A stretch of 64,000 nucleotides of DNA from Sipunculus nudus. Lineage: Eukaryota > Annelida > Sipuncula > Golfingiida > Sipunculidae. A program made the translations under genes and the position numbers. The DNA lies in contig CM049318.1 of assembly GCA_026874595.1 (NCBI GenBank), positions 40,075,956-40,139,955 on the forward strand. Direction: 5' to 3'. A model generated the notes under the pieces. It saw only the letters and a program-made list of their open reading frames with translations. It did not search any database and was not told the origin of the DNA. This document shows positions 63,902 to 64,000 of this stretch, piece after piece (positions within the stretch are counted from its first letter, which is position 1; the number at the start of each line of letters is the position of its first letter).

Positions 63902-64000
63902 TATTTTTATTTTTATTGATAGTATAGAAGTAGTGTTAGTAGTATGTTTATTTTTATGATCATTGAAACCCTGTTTACAGATGATTTTCGGGAGTTATAT
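63543..64000. repeat. microsatellite-rich right edge
   Basis: Contains (TC)n at 63620-63668, (AT)n at 63793-63811 and (ATT)n at 63868-63896, in AT-rich sequence. The 81-codon minus ORF here ends in an R/E dipeptide run translated from the (TC)n tract and is not a gene. Confidence 0.85.

Overview
The window is eukaryotic nuclear DNA: AT-rich, very sparse in coding sequence, with spliced exons, a non-LTR retrotransposon fragment and many non-coding mobile elements. The repeats point to a mollusc, most likely a bivalve or another marine lophotrochozoan: elements built from tandem core repeats followed by an (ACGG)n tract and a short hairpin end resemble the 'pearl'/Helitron-like elements described in bivalves. 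No bacterial-type gene organisation is present.

One protein-coding gene dominates. It lies on the minus strand and runs off the left edge. Its coding exons are 56826-54315 (start codon, 2512 nt, low-complexity N-terminal region), 13852-13680 and 12981-12886. Splice sites and phases (1 then 0) fit exactly. The joined protein carries an RRHTV motif and, 19 residues later, an RKxxxFxxHLxxKxPxHA motif. This arrangement matches my recollection of the N-terminal region of the p140Cap/SRCIN1 - KIAA1217 (sickle tail) family. The AIP3/Bud6-like and coiled-coil parts expected downstream are not in the window. A 5' UTR segment precedes the start codon, and a CpG-rich stretch near 61.0-61.7 kb probably holds the promoter and a first non-coding exon. 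Intron sizes are about 4.3 kb, 40.5 kb, 0.7 kb and more than 12.9 kb.

Everything else is intronic or upstream DNA. From left to right: pearl-like elements and their tandem duplication (1-11.06 kb); a 51-bp minisatellite and a tiny terminal-inverted-repeat element (11.66-12.04 kb); the two small exons (12.9-13.9 kb); a long AT-rich intron with an unexplained 250-codon ORF (16.2 kb), a possible cassette exon (20.3 kb) and degraded repeat arrays (22.2, 23.6-24.8, 27.6-28.7 kb); a cluster of transposons at 37-40.6 kb (a 1.1-kb element with about 335-bp inverted repeats, a tRNA-like SINE head, and a 5'-truncated LINE with a frameshift); a 1.56-kb element made of 280-bp higher-order repeats (49.3-50.9 kb) and a diverged inverted-repeat relative (51.1-51.9 kb); the large coding exon; and the promoter-side region ending with a 215-bp MITE at 63.3 kb.

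The most interesting signal is a set of apparently related non-coding elements that share a perfect 12-bp palindrome, GGTGGCGCCACC, at the head of roughly 140-bp monomers at several loci. All calls are from reading the sequence by eye; family names rest on remembered motifs, not on searches.
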